This document shows positions 45,324 to 53,197 of a DNA stretch of 64,000 nucleotides, one piece after another. The translations under genes and the position numbers were made by a program. The DNA is from Arthrobacter sp. 260 (lineage in GTDB: Bacteria; Actinomycetota; Actinomycetes; Actinomycetales; Micrococcaceae). Each line of letters starts with the position of its first letter. Positions within the stretch are counted from its first letter, which is position 1. Below the pieces are notes generated by a model. The model searched no databases and was not told where the DNA came from. It worked only from the letters and a program-made list of their open reading frames with translations. The DNA lies in NCBI RefSeq assembly GCF_013116745.1, contig NZ_JABFOE010000009.1:62001-126000 (forward strand). Direction: 5' to 3'.

Positions 45324-46235
45324 GTGATGCAATCCCCCCTTCCCGTCCGCAACGGCGTCAACGCCACCCGGTTGCGCCTGCCCTCCGAGGGCCCCTGGGG
45401 GACCGCGCTCGACTACATCCTGGACCGCTGGGACCACGTGGACCCGGAAGGCATCGCCACCCGGTTCGACCGCGGGGAGGTCGTCGCCCTGAACGGAGAG
45501 CGGCTGACCCGGACCACTCCCCTTACCGAGCACACGTTCGTCTGGTATTACCGGGAGCTCCCGGTTGAGGAGCGGCTCCCCGTCGAGGTGGGCATCCTGC
45601 ACCAGGACGAGAACTTGCTGGTGGTCGACAAACCGCATTTCCTACCCACCACACCGGGCGGCCGGTATGTCGCGGAATCGGCGCTGGTCCGGCTCCGCGT
45701 CCAGCTGGACCTGCCCGACCTGATCCCCATGCACCGGCTGGACCGGCTGACGGCTGGGATTCTGCTCTTCTCCACCAACCCGGCGACCCGCGGAAACTAC
45801 CAGTTGCTCTTCGAGAACCGGCTCATCTCCAAGGAGTATGAGGCTGCCGCCCCGGTGGACCCGAGTCTGGACCTGATGGCACAGCCGCGGGTGGTCCGCA
45901 GCCGCATCGTCAAAAGCCGTACCTACCTCCTCGCCCAGGAGGTGGACGGGGAGCCGAACACCGAAACCCTGGTGCACCTGGTGGAGGAACGCAACGGCCG
46001 GGGCCGTTACCGCCTCGCTCCGCACACCGGAAAGACCCACCAACTGCGCCTGCACATGGCCGGGCTTGGACTGGGGATCCTGAACGACCCCTTTTACCCG
46101 GTGCTGCTCCCCCAGGCCCCTGACGACTACGACAAGCCGCTGCAGCTCCTGGCCAAAAGCATCGCCTTCACCGACCCGCTGAGCGGCGTCCACCGGCGCT
46201 TCGACAGCCGGTTGAGCCTCCAGGACTTCGGCTAG
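45324..46235 (+). CDS. RluA-family pseudouridine synthase
   Basis: A 303-residue rRNA or tRNA pseudouridine synthase. The catalytic aspartate is in HRLDRLTAG (near residues 139-147) and the second family block is RLAPHTGKTHQLRLHM near 230-245. Unlike many RluA members the N-terminal part is not a clear S4 domain, although it has the expected size (LDYILDRWDH). Target uridine cannot be read from the sequence. The GTG 45324 start follows a -10 box. Confidence 0.88.
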   Translation: MMQSPLPVRNGVNATRLRLPSEGPWGTALDYILDRWDHVDPEGIATRFDRGEVVALNGERLTRTTPLTEHTFVWYYRELPVEERLPVEVGILHQDENLLVVDKPHFLPTTPGGRYVAESALVRLRVQLDLPDLIPMHRLDRLTAGILLFSTNPATRGNYQLLFENRLISKEYEAAAPVDPSLDLMAQPRVVRSRIVKSRTYLLAQEVDGEPNTETLVHLVEERNGRGRYRLAPHTGKTHQLRLHMAGLGLGILNDPFYPVLLPQAPDDYDKPLQLLAKSIAFTDPLSGVHRRFDSRLSLQDFG

Positions 46236-46276
46236 GAGCCATTCCGGCCCCTAGACCGCACCCCACCGGTCACCTG

Positions 46277-46288
46277 TAGATTGGAAAA
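46277..46288 (+). promoter_or_regulatory. Leaderless promoter -10 box for dedA
   Basis: TAGATT at 46277-46282, six bases, then GTG 46289. Confidence 0.5.
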
Positions 46289-46936
46289 GTGGATCTCACC
46301 GATCTCGGAGCATGGTCGCCGCTGTTCCATCCCCTGACTTTCATAGTCGTTGTCGTCGACGTGTTCATCCCTGCTGTGCCCTCCGAGTTCCTGGTGATCG
46401 CCTCGGGCACCATGGCGTCCGAGGGGACACTGCTCCTGCCCATCGCCCTGCTGACGGCCACGCTGGGAAGCTGGCTGGGCGACATCATCCTGTATCTGCT
46501 GTTCCGCAATCGGTTGACCTCGTGGCTGGACAAATTCAAATGGGGCCGTGCCGTCCACCGCAGCATCCGCACCGCAGTGGAAAAGGCGGGCAAGTCCCCC
46601 ACCTACGCCGGTCTCATCGCCCTCAGATTCCTTCCCGCGGGCCGGACCGCCGGAGTCGCGGCGGCCGGGATCGCCAACCTTCCGTTGCGGCCCTTTCTCG
46701 CGTGCGCCGCCGTCGGCGGTATTCTATGGTCCTGCTGGTTGGTGATGTTGGGGTATGTCACCGATGCCACCACGGGCTTCCCGTTGTGGGTGAGTGCCCT
46801 CCTCGGAATGGGGGTAGGTACTCTGGTGGGACTTGTAATTGCTGCATTCCTCGCGCTCAAGCAACGCCGGAAGGGTAAGACAACTGATGAGCACCCCGAC
46901 GCCGCCCACCCCCCGGCTGCCAGACAAACCGACTAG
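46289..46936 (+). CDS. DedA-family membrane protein
   Basis: A 215-residue membrane protein of the DedA/SNARE-associated family, a group involved in undecaprenyl-phosphate or phospholipid flipping. The family signatures are present: FIPAVPSEFLVIASG near 26-40 (EXXXP/VPSE region), GSWLGDIILYLLFR near 60-73 and RFLPAGRTAGVAAAGIA near 110-126. The tail is hydrophilic with histidines (TDEHPDAAH). GTG 46289 follows a -10 box. Its last 50 bases overlap the next gene in another frame. Confidence 0.88.
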   Translation: MDLTDLGAWSPLFHPLTFIVVVVDVFIPAVPSEFLVIASGTMASEGTLLLPIALLTATLGSWLGDIILYLLFRNRLTSWLDKFKWGRAVHRSIRTAVEKAGKSPTYAGLIALRFLPAGRTAGVAAAGIANLPLRPFLACAAVGGILWSCWLVMLGYVTDATTGFPLWVSALLGMGVGTLVGLVIAAFLALKQRRKGKTTDEHPDAAHPPAARQTD

Positions 46937-48152
46937 GTTGCCTGCCGGGACACCCGCGCCCAGCGGATCCGATGCACCAGCTGAGGCGCCCTCCCCCGTG
47001 CTGGAGCGGCTCCGTGCCGCGCGACCGAAAGAGGCCAGCCCAGCGGCGCCTTCCGACGACGCCAGACCCGGCAGCTCCCGCCCTACGCCACCACCTGCCA
47101 CGGCAGCCAGTGCCTCCCCAGCTTCGATTTCCCCCGCTAGGACACCGCCCGAGACACCACGTGCAGCACCACCACATCCCGCACCGAAACCGGCCGGAGC
47201 GAAACCCACCCGCACGACGACGGCGGTGCGCGTGACGGCTTCCCGCGCAGCAGGGGGTGGGTCGTCAATGATCCGGCAGATCGGTTCCTGGGACCCGGAT
47301 CTGGTGCGGCGGATCGTAGTCACCCTGGTGATTCTCGGCGCGACCCTGGGAACCGCACACGTCGCGGGCGCCTTCGGCGGACCGGACCTCCGGGAGGCTG
47401 CCCTGGGGACCTTTGACCCAGCCGCCACCCTGGTCTCGCCGGCCACCCCGGCCGCCTATGCCTGGCTGCTGATTGGTGTAGGCCTGATCGGGTACACCAT
47501 CCACCAGTGGCTACCCGCCCATCACCGGAGCCCCCGGCACCGGGGGCTTGGCTGGATCGTGGCAGCCGCCGTCCTGCTGACCCTCGGCTGGGCGGTTGCC
47601 GTCCAGCGGGGCATGCCCACGATGAGCCTGGTCCTGATCTTCCTGCTGCTGGCCACGCTGCTGGCTTCCCTGCGCTGGCTTAACGACTACCCGGCGCAGA
47701 CCCGGTCGGAAGGCCTCCTCGTGGACATACCGCTGGGCCTCTTTCTCGGCTGGACCGGCGTCACCGCGACCATGCACACCGCTGCGGTACTGACCATCCA
47801 GGGCGTTGACTGGTTGCAGTTCGGCGCCCAGCGCTGGGCGATCATCGGGGTGGTCCTGCTGACCCTCGCCGCGATGGCCGTGTGCATGACCGACCGGGGC
47901 CGGATCGCCGTCGCGCTCGCCGTCCTCTGGGGGCTGATCCTGATCGTTCCCGCGCGGCTGATCGGTGACCCCCAGTCGATCCCAGTGGCGTTCGCTGCCG
48001 GGCTGGGCGCGTTTTTGCTGATCATCTCCGCCGGATCGCGTCGTCACCGGGTGGACCACGCCTACCGCCGCGCGTTGCGGGCCCGCCAGATGGCTACAGT
48101 CGCTCCCATCGATTTCTTCGACGACGAAGAACCCGCAACGGCCCGACAGTAG
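46887..48152 (+). CDS. Membrane protein with long proline-rich N-terminus
   Basis: A 421-residue protein. The first 125 residues are disordered and rich in Pro, Ala and Arg, with acidic patches. The rest has about eight hydrophobic helices (from VTLVILGATLGTAHVAGAF near 149 onward). It resembles tryptophan-rich sensory/TspO-type or similar carotenoid-fold membrane proteins only weakly, so function is unknown. The start is ATG 46887, inside the dedA end, which suggests coupling. The C-terminus converges on and overlaps the next minus-strand gene by 59 bases. Confidence 0.7.
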   Translation: MSTPTPPTPRLPDKPTRLPAGTPAPSGSDAPAEAPSPVLERLRAARPKEASPAAPSDDARPGSSRPTPPPATAASASPASISPARTPPETPRAAPPHPAPKPAGAKPTRTTTAVRVTASRAAGGGSSMIRQIGSWDPDLVRRIVVTLVILGATLGTAHVAGAFGGPDLREAALGTFDPAATLVSPATPAAYAWLLIGVGLIGYTIHQWLPAHHRSPRHRGLGWIVAAAVLLTLGWAVAVQRGMPTMSLVLIFLLLATLLASLRWLNDYPAQTRSEGLLVDIPLGLFLGWTGVTATMHTAAVLTIQGVDWLQFGAQRWAIIGVVLLTLAAMAVCMTDRGRIAVALAVLWGLILIVPARLIGDPQSIPVAFAAGLGAFLLIISAGSRRHRVDHAYRRALRARQMATVAPIDFFDDEEPATARQ

Positions 48153-48399
48153 CAACCCTCTCGACGGCGTGCCGCATGTTCACGGCCGCTTGCACGGCCT
48201 GACCGGCACCGGTCTCGTAGTCGGTTTCCTCCACCAGGAAACGCAGGGTGATCCGGGGAACCCCCGCGACCACATCGAGTTGCTTGGCCTCCACCAGGTG
48301 GGCTGCGCCAAGGGCCGTCTCCGCGGACTCCATCACGGCTCCGGGTGCGTGCCCTGGAAGGAGACCAAGGATGTCGAGTTGGGCGCGAAAGGAGGGCAT
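48094..48399 (-). CDS. Small conserved hypothetical protein
   Basis: A 101-residue protein beginning MPSFRAQLDILGLLPGH. It contains GAVMESAETALGAAHLVEAK and ends in a basic stretch RVLRRRRNRW. I recognise it as a small conserved protein of Arthrobacter-like genomes (from memory), without a known role. A CAGACT box six bases before ATG 48399 supports the start. It overlaps the convergent membrane protein gene by 59 bases. Confidence 0.55.
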   Translation of the reverse strand: MPSFRAQLDILGLLPGHAPGAVMESAETALGAAHLVEAKQLDVVAGVPRITLRFLVEETDYETGAGQAVQAAVNMRHAVERVATVGPLRVLRRRRNRWERL

Positions 48400-48447
48400 G
48401 ACCACAGTCTGCCATCGACGGCGCCGTCGGGTCCGGTCAGGCCTGCT

Positions 48448-48954
48448 TCAACGCCGATCTTGATGTGGAGCGGTCACAAGGTCTTCCGCGGACCCGATTC
48501 CGGACGCGTCGGGCACGAGTGCCGCTTTTCCCTCCGCTTTCGACGCGGCTGCGGCGCGGGCGCTGCCAGCCAGCAGTTCGTGCTGGTACGTCAACGGCTG
48601 CTGACGGTCGGCGGGGGCCACCGCCCTCAGGTCGTCCAGGGCCAGCCTTAGCCGTCTGGCCACCTGGGGGGAGCCCGACCCTGCGATCCGGATTTCGCCG
48701 AACCCGAGCCGGACGTACCCGTCCCAGAGCATGGTGGGGACCGTCAGCCGGAGGGTACCGCCGTCGTCGTCGTAGTGCCCCGAATGCAGGGGGCGGCGAC
48801 TGATCTGCCGCAGGATGTCATGGATCCGGTCGATGGCCTGGACCGCCGTGGTGGGGTCTTCGAACGGCCCTGAGGATATACCCGCACCCGGGGAAGTACC
48901 GGTGTGGTGGGCTCTAGTTGATGGCAGAGAGCCCGGTGATGGCACGCCCGACAA
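48448..48954 (-). pseudogene. C-terminal remnant of a DUF2254 membrane protein gene
   Basis: From about 48890 downward the frame encodes only the C-terminal part of a DUF2254 protein: FEDPTTAVQAIDRIHDILRQ, then DDDGGTLRLTVPTMLWDGY and GSPQVARRLRLALDDLR. The N-terminal membrane helices and the first part of the soluble domain, normally 250 residues or more, are missing. The break is at the end of the acyl-CoA dehydrogenase gene (stop at 48914), and the first 20 or so residues of the open frame are antiframe sequence from that gene. Whether the remnant is expressed is unknown. Family assignment is from memory. Confidence 0.55.
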
Positions 48955-50077
48955 TCAGGGTGTTGATCTCGTAGGAGCCTTCGTAGGTGTAGATGGCTTC
49001 GGCGTCGGCGAAGATCTTGGCCATCCGGAAGTCGGTAGTGATGCCGTTCCCTCCGAGGATCCCTCGGCCCAGTGCCACTGTCTCACGCATCCGTGCCGTG
49101 GTGTACGCCTTGGCGAGTGCCGCTTGCGGCATGTCCCCGCCACCATCCTCCTGCAGCTGAGCGACCCGCGCCATCATTCCCAGGCTCGCCGTCGTGTTGC
49201 CGAGCATCCGCACCAGCTGGTCCTGCACCAGCTGGAACCCGGCGATGGGGCGGCCGAACTGGTGCCGTTCCACCGCGTACCGGCGGGCGACGTCGAACGC
49301 GGCAAGCTGCTGGCCCACCGCCTGCCACCCCACCAGGATCCGGGACCCACGGAGGAGCGTCCGGGTGTCAGCGAACGTGTTGATCCCCGCGAACCGGTCC
49401 GCTTCGGGGACCCGCACACCGTCCAGCACGATGTCAGCGTTCTGGACGGTACGCAGCGCGATCTTGTTCTCAATACGGGTCCTGGTCACTCCGGGCAGGG
49501 TGGCATCGAGGATGAACCCCCTGATGCTCCCGTCGGCGGTGTCCCGTGCCCACAGCAGCATGTAGTCGCAGAAGGTTCCGTTGCCGATCCACCGCTTGGC
49601 CCCATTGAGAATCCAGCTATCGCCGTCGCGGGTCGCGGTGGTGGCCAGGCCGCCAGCGACGTCGGAGCCGTGCAGGGGCTCGGTGAGCGCAAACGCGCCG
49701 GTGATTTTCAGGTCCATGGCGTCCTGCAGCAACCGCGCCTTCTGGTCCTCGGATCCGAACTCGTGCAGGGCCTCGACGAACAGGTCGTGGTGGACCATGA
49801 AGAAGGTCGCCAGTGACGTGTCAGCCCGGGTCATTTCGGCGATCACCATGCCACCGAACAGGTAGCTATACCCCTGCTGCACCGGGGTACTGAGATTCAG
49901 GGCGGCGAGCTTGGGCAGCACATCGATGGGGAACTCGGCACGGTTCCACCAGTCTTCGGCGGCCGGTGCCACCTCCTTGTCGAGGAAGTCCCGGACATCG
50001 GCGAGCTTGGCGCTCTCGGCCGGGCTGAGCAGGGACTCGAAGCCCATGAAGTCGGCGGTGGGGAGGGTGCTCTCCAT
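48914..50077 (-). CDS. Acyl-CoA dehydrogenase (glutaryl-CoA dehydrogenase-like)
   Basis: A 387-residue FAD-dependent acyl-CoA dehydrogenase. The FAD/substrate segments are AFALTEPLHGSD (near 126-137) and WILNGAKRWIGNG (near 151-163). The catalytic glutamate is in TYEGSYEINTLI near residue 370, the position used by glutaryl- and medium-chain-type enzymes. No lysine-specific decarboxylation residue can be confirmed. AGGAACAG precedes the ATG. It lies 32 bases after the SDR gene on the same strand and is probably cotranscribed, suggesting branched or dicarboxylic acyl-CoA catabolism. Confidence 0.9.
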   Translation of the reverse strand: MESTLPTADFMGFESLLSPAESAKLADVRDFLDKEVAPAAEDWWNRAEFPIDVLPKLAALNLSTPVQQGYSYLFGGMVIAEMTRADTSLATFFMVHHDLFVEALHEFGSEDQKARLLQDAMDLKITGAFALTEPLHGSDVAGGLATTATRDGDSWILNGAKRWIGNGTFCDYMLLWARDTADGSIRGFILDATLPGVTRTRIENKIALRTVQNADIVLDGVRVPEADRFAGINTFADTRTLLRGSRILVGWQAVGQQLAAFDVARRYAVERHQFGRPIAGFQLVQDQLVRMLGNTTASLGMMARVAQLQEDGGGDMPQAALAKAYTTARMRETVALGRGILGGNGITTDFRMAKIFADAEAIYTYEGSYEINTLIVGRAITGLSAIN

Positions 50078-50109
50078 TGAGCTGTTCCTTTCGTGGGCTG
50101 CGGGAGCAG

Positions 50110-50886
50110 CTATTTCGGTGCCATGCGGATGGCGCCGTCGAGGCGAATGGTCTCGCCGTTCAGCATCTGGTTCTGCACAATGTGGGAGACGAGGGCAGCG
50201 TATTCATCGGGGCGGCCGAGCCGGGACGGGTGCGGTACCTGGGCTCCCAGGGAGTCCTGTGCCTCCTGGGGAAGCCCCGCCATCATCGGGGTTTCGAAGA
50301 TCCCCGGCGCGATGGTAACCACCCTGATCAGGGAGCGGGCGAGCTCCCGGGCGATTGGCAGGGTCATCGCCGCCACCGCCCCCTTGGACGCCGCGTAGGC
50401 TGGCTGGCCGATCTGGCCGTCGAACGCCGCCACCGACGCAGTGTTCACGATAACCCCGCGCTCCTGCGACCCGTCGGGCGGGCTGATCGGCTCGGTCACA
50501 GCGATCGCCGCCGCAGACAACCGGATCACATTGAAGGTGCCGATCAAATTGATGTTGATGACCCTGGCAAAGTCCTCCAGCGGGAGCACACCGTCACGTC
50601 CGAGGACCTTGCCGGGGGTGGCGATCCCCGCACAGTTGACGACGGTTCGGAGGGGGCCCAGCGCGACGGCGGTGTCGACGGCGGCCTGGACCTGCGCCGG
50701 ATCGGTGACGTCTGCCGGGGCAAAAACGGCCCGGTCGCCGAGTTCGGCGGCAACCTCCGAGCCTGACGAGTGGGGCAGGTCGACGAGGACCACCGTCGCG
50801 CCCTCGTCATAGAGTTTCCTGGCGGTCGCCTGTCCCAACCCTGAGGCACCCCCGGTGATCAGGGCAACAGTGTTGGTGATGTCCAT
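50110..50886 (-). CDS. Short-chain dehydrogenase, 3-hydroxyacyl-CoA dehydrogenase type II-like
   Basis: A 258-residue SDR enzyme. The NAD-binding motif is TGGASGLG (12-19), the Asn-containing block is [10 protein letters not shown] near 88-97, and the active site is Ser in VNTASVAAF with YAASK near 160-165. The overall pattern ([17 protein letters not shown], a C-terminal [13 protein letters not shown]) matches bacterial homologues of human HSD17B10. It probably oxidises 3-hydroxyacyl-CoA in the same pathway as the acyl-CoA dehydrogenase downstream. The start is ATG 50886, with GGAG seven bases upstream. Confidence 0.88.
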   Translation of the reverse strand: MDITNTVALITGGASGLGQATARKLYDEGATVVLVDLPHSSGSEVAAELGDRAVFAPADVTDPAQVQAAVDTAVALGPLRTVVNCAGIATPGKVLGRDGVLPLEDFARVININLIGTFNVIRLSAAAIAVTEPISPPDGSQERGVIVNTASVAAFDGQIGQPAYAASKGAVAAMTLPIARELARSLIRVVTIAPGIFETPMMAGLPQEAQDSLGAQVPHPSRLGRPDEYAALVSHIVQNQMLNGETIRLDGAIRMAPK

Positions 50887-51047
50887 GGTGTCTCCTTGAG
50901 CTTCTTGGTGGGGTTGGCCGATCTGCAGGTAATCGGTGCGCAGCGTGAACCTGGTGCCCACCAAACATTACTGTGACCCAGCCCATACCGCATCCGGGGC
51001 CCACGGGGGTTGGCAGAGTGCTCAATACCGGCGCTGGGCCGTCCGGC

Positions 51048-51059
51048 TAGGGTGGAATT
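51048..51059 (+). promoter_or_regulatory. Leaderless promoter -10 box for the GH76-like gene
   Basis: TAGGGT at 51048-51053, six bases, then ATG 51060. Confidence 0.55.
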
Positions 51060-52178
51060 ATGCTCACTTCGCGCCAGGATGACCCCGTCCACACGGCTGA
51101 CCATCGTGCACGGGCTGCGGCGGAATCCGTCAGGTCCCGGTTCGGTCACCGCCTGTTCGGGCTTCCCTTTACCCATCTTGGAGCCGTGCACCACCCGCGG
51201 GAGGGTGCTGGCTCCCCCTGGCACTACTGGTGGCAGGCACATTACCTGGACGTCCTGGTGGACGAGACGCTCCGTGAGGCAGGGCAGGGATCGTCCCGCG
51301 CTGCGGACCGGTCTGCTCTCACGGCACGTCGGCTGCTGCGGGGAATCCGCCTGCGCAATGGGCTGCGGTGGACCAACTCCTACTACGACGACATGGCCTG
51401 GCTTGCCCTCGCCGTCGACCGGCTGGCCCAGGTCCGGGACGGAGGCGGACGAGCCCTGGCGTCGCTCGACAGGGCACTGTGCTCAGCTCACACCCCTGAC
51501 CTGGGCGGCGGACTCTACTGGAATTCCTCCCGCGACTTCAAGAACACCCCGGCCACCGGTCCCGCCGCGTTGTTCTTCGCTCGCCGTGGACAGCCGGAGC
51601 GTGCGCAGGAGCTCGTGGACTGGCTCGGCGAGCGCCTGCGGGATGGCGCGACCGGTCTCTACCTGGACGGGATCAGGGTCAACGCCGGGCAAGAGACGGT
51701 GGTCCCGGATGTTTACACCTACAACCAGGGTCCGGTGCTGGGGGCACTGCTGGAACTCGGAGGGACGACCAACCTTGCCGACGCTGCGAACCTGGTGGCC
51801 GCCGTCGACAGCCAGCTGGCCTCGGAGGGTGTCCTACTGACCCACGGAGCCGGGGACGGCGGACTGTTCACCGGCATCCTTACCCGATATCTGGCCCTCG
51901 CAGCGCTGAGCCCCTTGCTCCCGGATTCCGCCCGGCGGACCGCCGCGACCCTGGTGACCGCGACGGCGGATGATCTCTGGTCCGGGCGAAGTGCCAACCC
52001 TTTCGAAGGTCGTCCCGGCGGTGGCCTTGACCTCTTGAGCTTCCCGACCGGGACGGGGGAGTCTGCCAGGTCCGACGGCGCCCAACTGTCCACGCAGTTG
52101 CAGGCCTGGATGATCCTTGAAGCCAGCTACCGGGTGACTGCCGGCGCCACCTGCCCGGCGGCGGACGGGCGTGGGTAG
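51060..52178 (+). CDS. Glycoside hydrolase family 76-like protein, without signal peptide
   Basis: A 372-residue (alpha/alpha)6-barrel-like protein. The adjacent aspartates of GH76 alpha-1,6-mannanases are visible in TNSYYDDMAWLAL (near 106-118), and GGGLYWNSSRDFKNTP and DVYTYNQGPVLGAL match other family segments. No signal peptide is present, so it acts in the cytoplasm, unlike most GH76 enzymes that attack external mannan. Its substrate could be an internal mannoside or imported oligosaccharide. The 3' end overlaps the convergent ABC ATPase gene by 52 bases. Confidence 0.75.
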   Translation: MLTSRQDDPVHTADHRARAAAESVRSRFGHRLFGLPFTHLGAVHHPREGAGSPWHYWWQAHYLDVLVDETLREAGQGSSRAADRSALTARRLLRGIRLRNGLRWTNSYYDDMAWLALAVDRLAQVRDGGGRALASLDRALCSAHTPDLGGGLYWNSSRDFKNTPATGPAALFFARRGQPERAQELVDWLGERLRDGATGLYLDGIRVNAGQETVVPDVYTYNQGPVLGALLELGGTTNLADAANLVAAVDSQLASEGVLLTHGAGDGGLFTGILTRYLALAALSPLLPDSARRTAATLVTATADDLWSGRSANPFEGRPGGGLDLLSFPTGTGESARSDGAQLSTQLQAWMILEASYRVTAGATCPAADGRG

Positions 52179-53197
52179 GCGAGCGCGCGGTGTTTGATCC
52201 CGATCGACACGCTCTCACCCCGCCGGGGCAGGTCGGGGGCTGCGATCCGCGCCCGCACCGTCGCCCCTGAGACAAGCTCCAGGCTGACCAGGGCGTCGTG
52301 GCCCGCGTAGGCAACGGAAGTGACTGTGGCATCGGACCCGCCGGAGGCGACCTGCAGCCATTCCGGCCGCAGCATCAGGGTAACCGGCGCCCCCTCCACC
52401 GGCTCGGTGCCGTCTGCGCTCTCTGCGTCCACCCGCCCGAGGCCGCACAGCACCTGCCCACCGCTCCAGTGGCCATCAAGTTCCACGGTGTCTCCCACAA
52501 ATGCCGCAACCCAGCGGCTGACCGGGCGTTCGTACACCTCCCACGGCGTACCCCACTGCAGGATCCGGCCGTCGCGCATCACCGCTACATAGTCGGCGAG
52601 CGACAGCGCCTCTTCCTGATCGTGGGTGACGAGCAGACTGGTATTGCTTTGCCCGCGCAGCAGGTCGGCGACCTCGCGCCGTAGCGTCGAACGCAGCTGG
52701 GGGTCCAGTGCGGCGAAGGGCTCATCGAGGAGAATCAGGTCCGGGCGCGGAGCCAACGAGCGGGCCAGGGCCACCCGCTGCGCCTGGCCTCCCGAAAGCT
52801 GGGAGGGCGCGCGATCAATAAGGTCAGCCAGGCCCACCAGTGCGGCGAGATCGGTGATCCGGCCCGCCCGGTCAGGGCTCCGTCGAAGGCCGAACCCGAT
52901 GTTTTCCCCCACCGACAGGTGAGGGAACAGGGATGCGTCCTGCGGGACCCAGCCGACGCCGCGCTTCTCGGGAGCCAGCTGGACGGTCGCGGAGGAGAGC
53001 AACTTCTCCCCAACCCGGATAGTGCCGCCGGCGGCCGGAAGCAGTCCGGCGATCGCCCGCAGCAGGGTGGTCTTGCCGCAGCCGCTCGGACCCAGCACGG
53101 CGGTCAGCGCACCCCGCGGGATCTGCAGGTTCACGCCGTCGAGCACGGCGGCGCTCCCATAGGTCACGCTCAGCCCTTCGATCGCTACCCAGCTCAC
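52127..53197 (-). CDS. fbpC: Iron(III) ABC transporter ATP-binding protein (FbpC-like)
   Basis: A 356-residue ABC ATPase of the FbpC/PotA group. Walker A is GPSGCGKTT (near 36-44), the signature is LSGGQAQRVALARS (near 138-151), and Walker B is LILLDEPFAALD (near 158-169), followed by LLVTHDQEEALS (H-loop). A TOBE-type regulatory domain fills the last 120 residues. The start is GTG 53197: AGGAGG lies five bases before it and SWVAIEGLSVTYG is the usual N-terminus. A 2.3-kb open frame that continues upstream of it belongs to the permease's other frame. The start overlaps the permease stop (GTGA), so the two are coupled. Confidence 0.92.
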   Translation of the reverse strand: MSWVAIEGLSVTYGSAAVLDGVNLQIPRGALTAVLGPSGCGKTTLLRAIAGLLPAAGGTIRVGEKLLSSATVQLAPEKRGVGWVPQDASLFPHLSVGENIGFGLRRSPDRAGRITDLAALVGLADLIDRAPSQLSGGQAQRVALARSLAPRPDLILLDEPFAALDPQLRSTLRREVADLLRGQSNTSLLVTHDQEEALSLADYVAVMRDGRILQWGTPWEVYERPVSRWVAAFVGDTVELDGHWSGGQVLCGLGRVDAESADGTEPVEGAPVTLMLRPEWLQVASGGSDATVTSVAYAGHDALVSLELVSGATVRARIAAPDLPRRGESVSIGIKHRALAYPRPSAAGQVAPAVTR

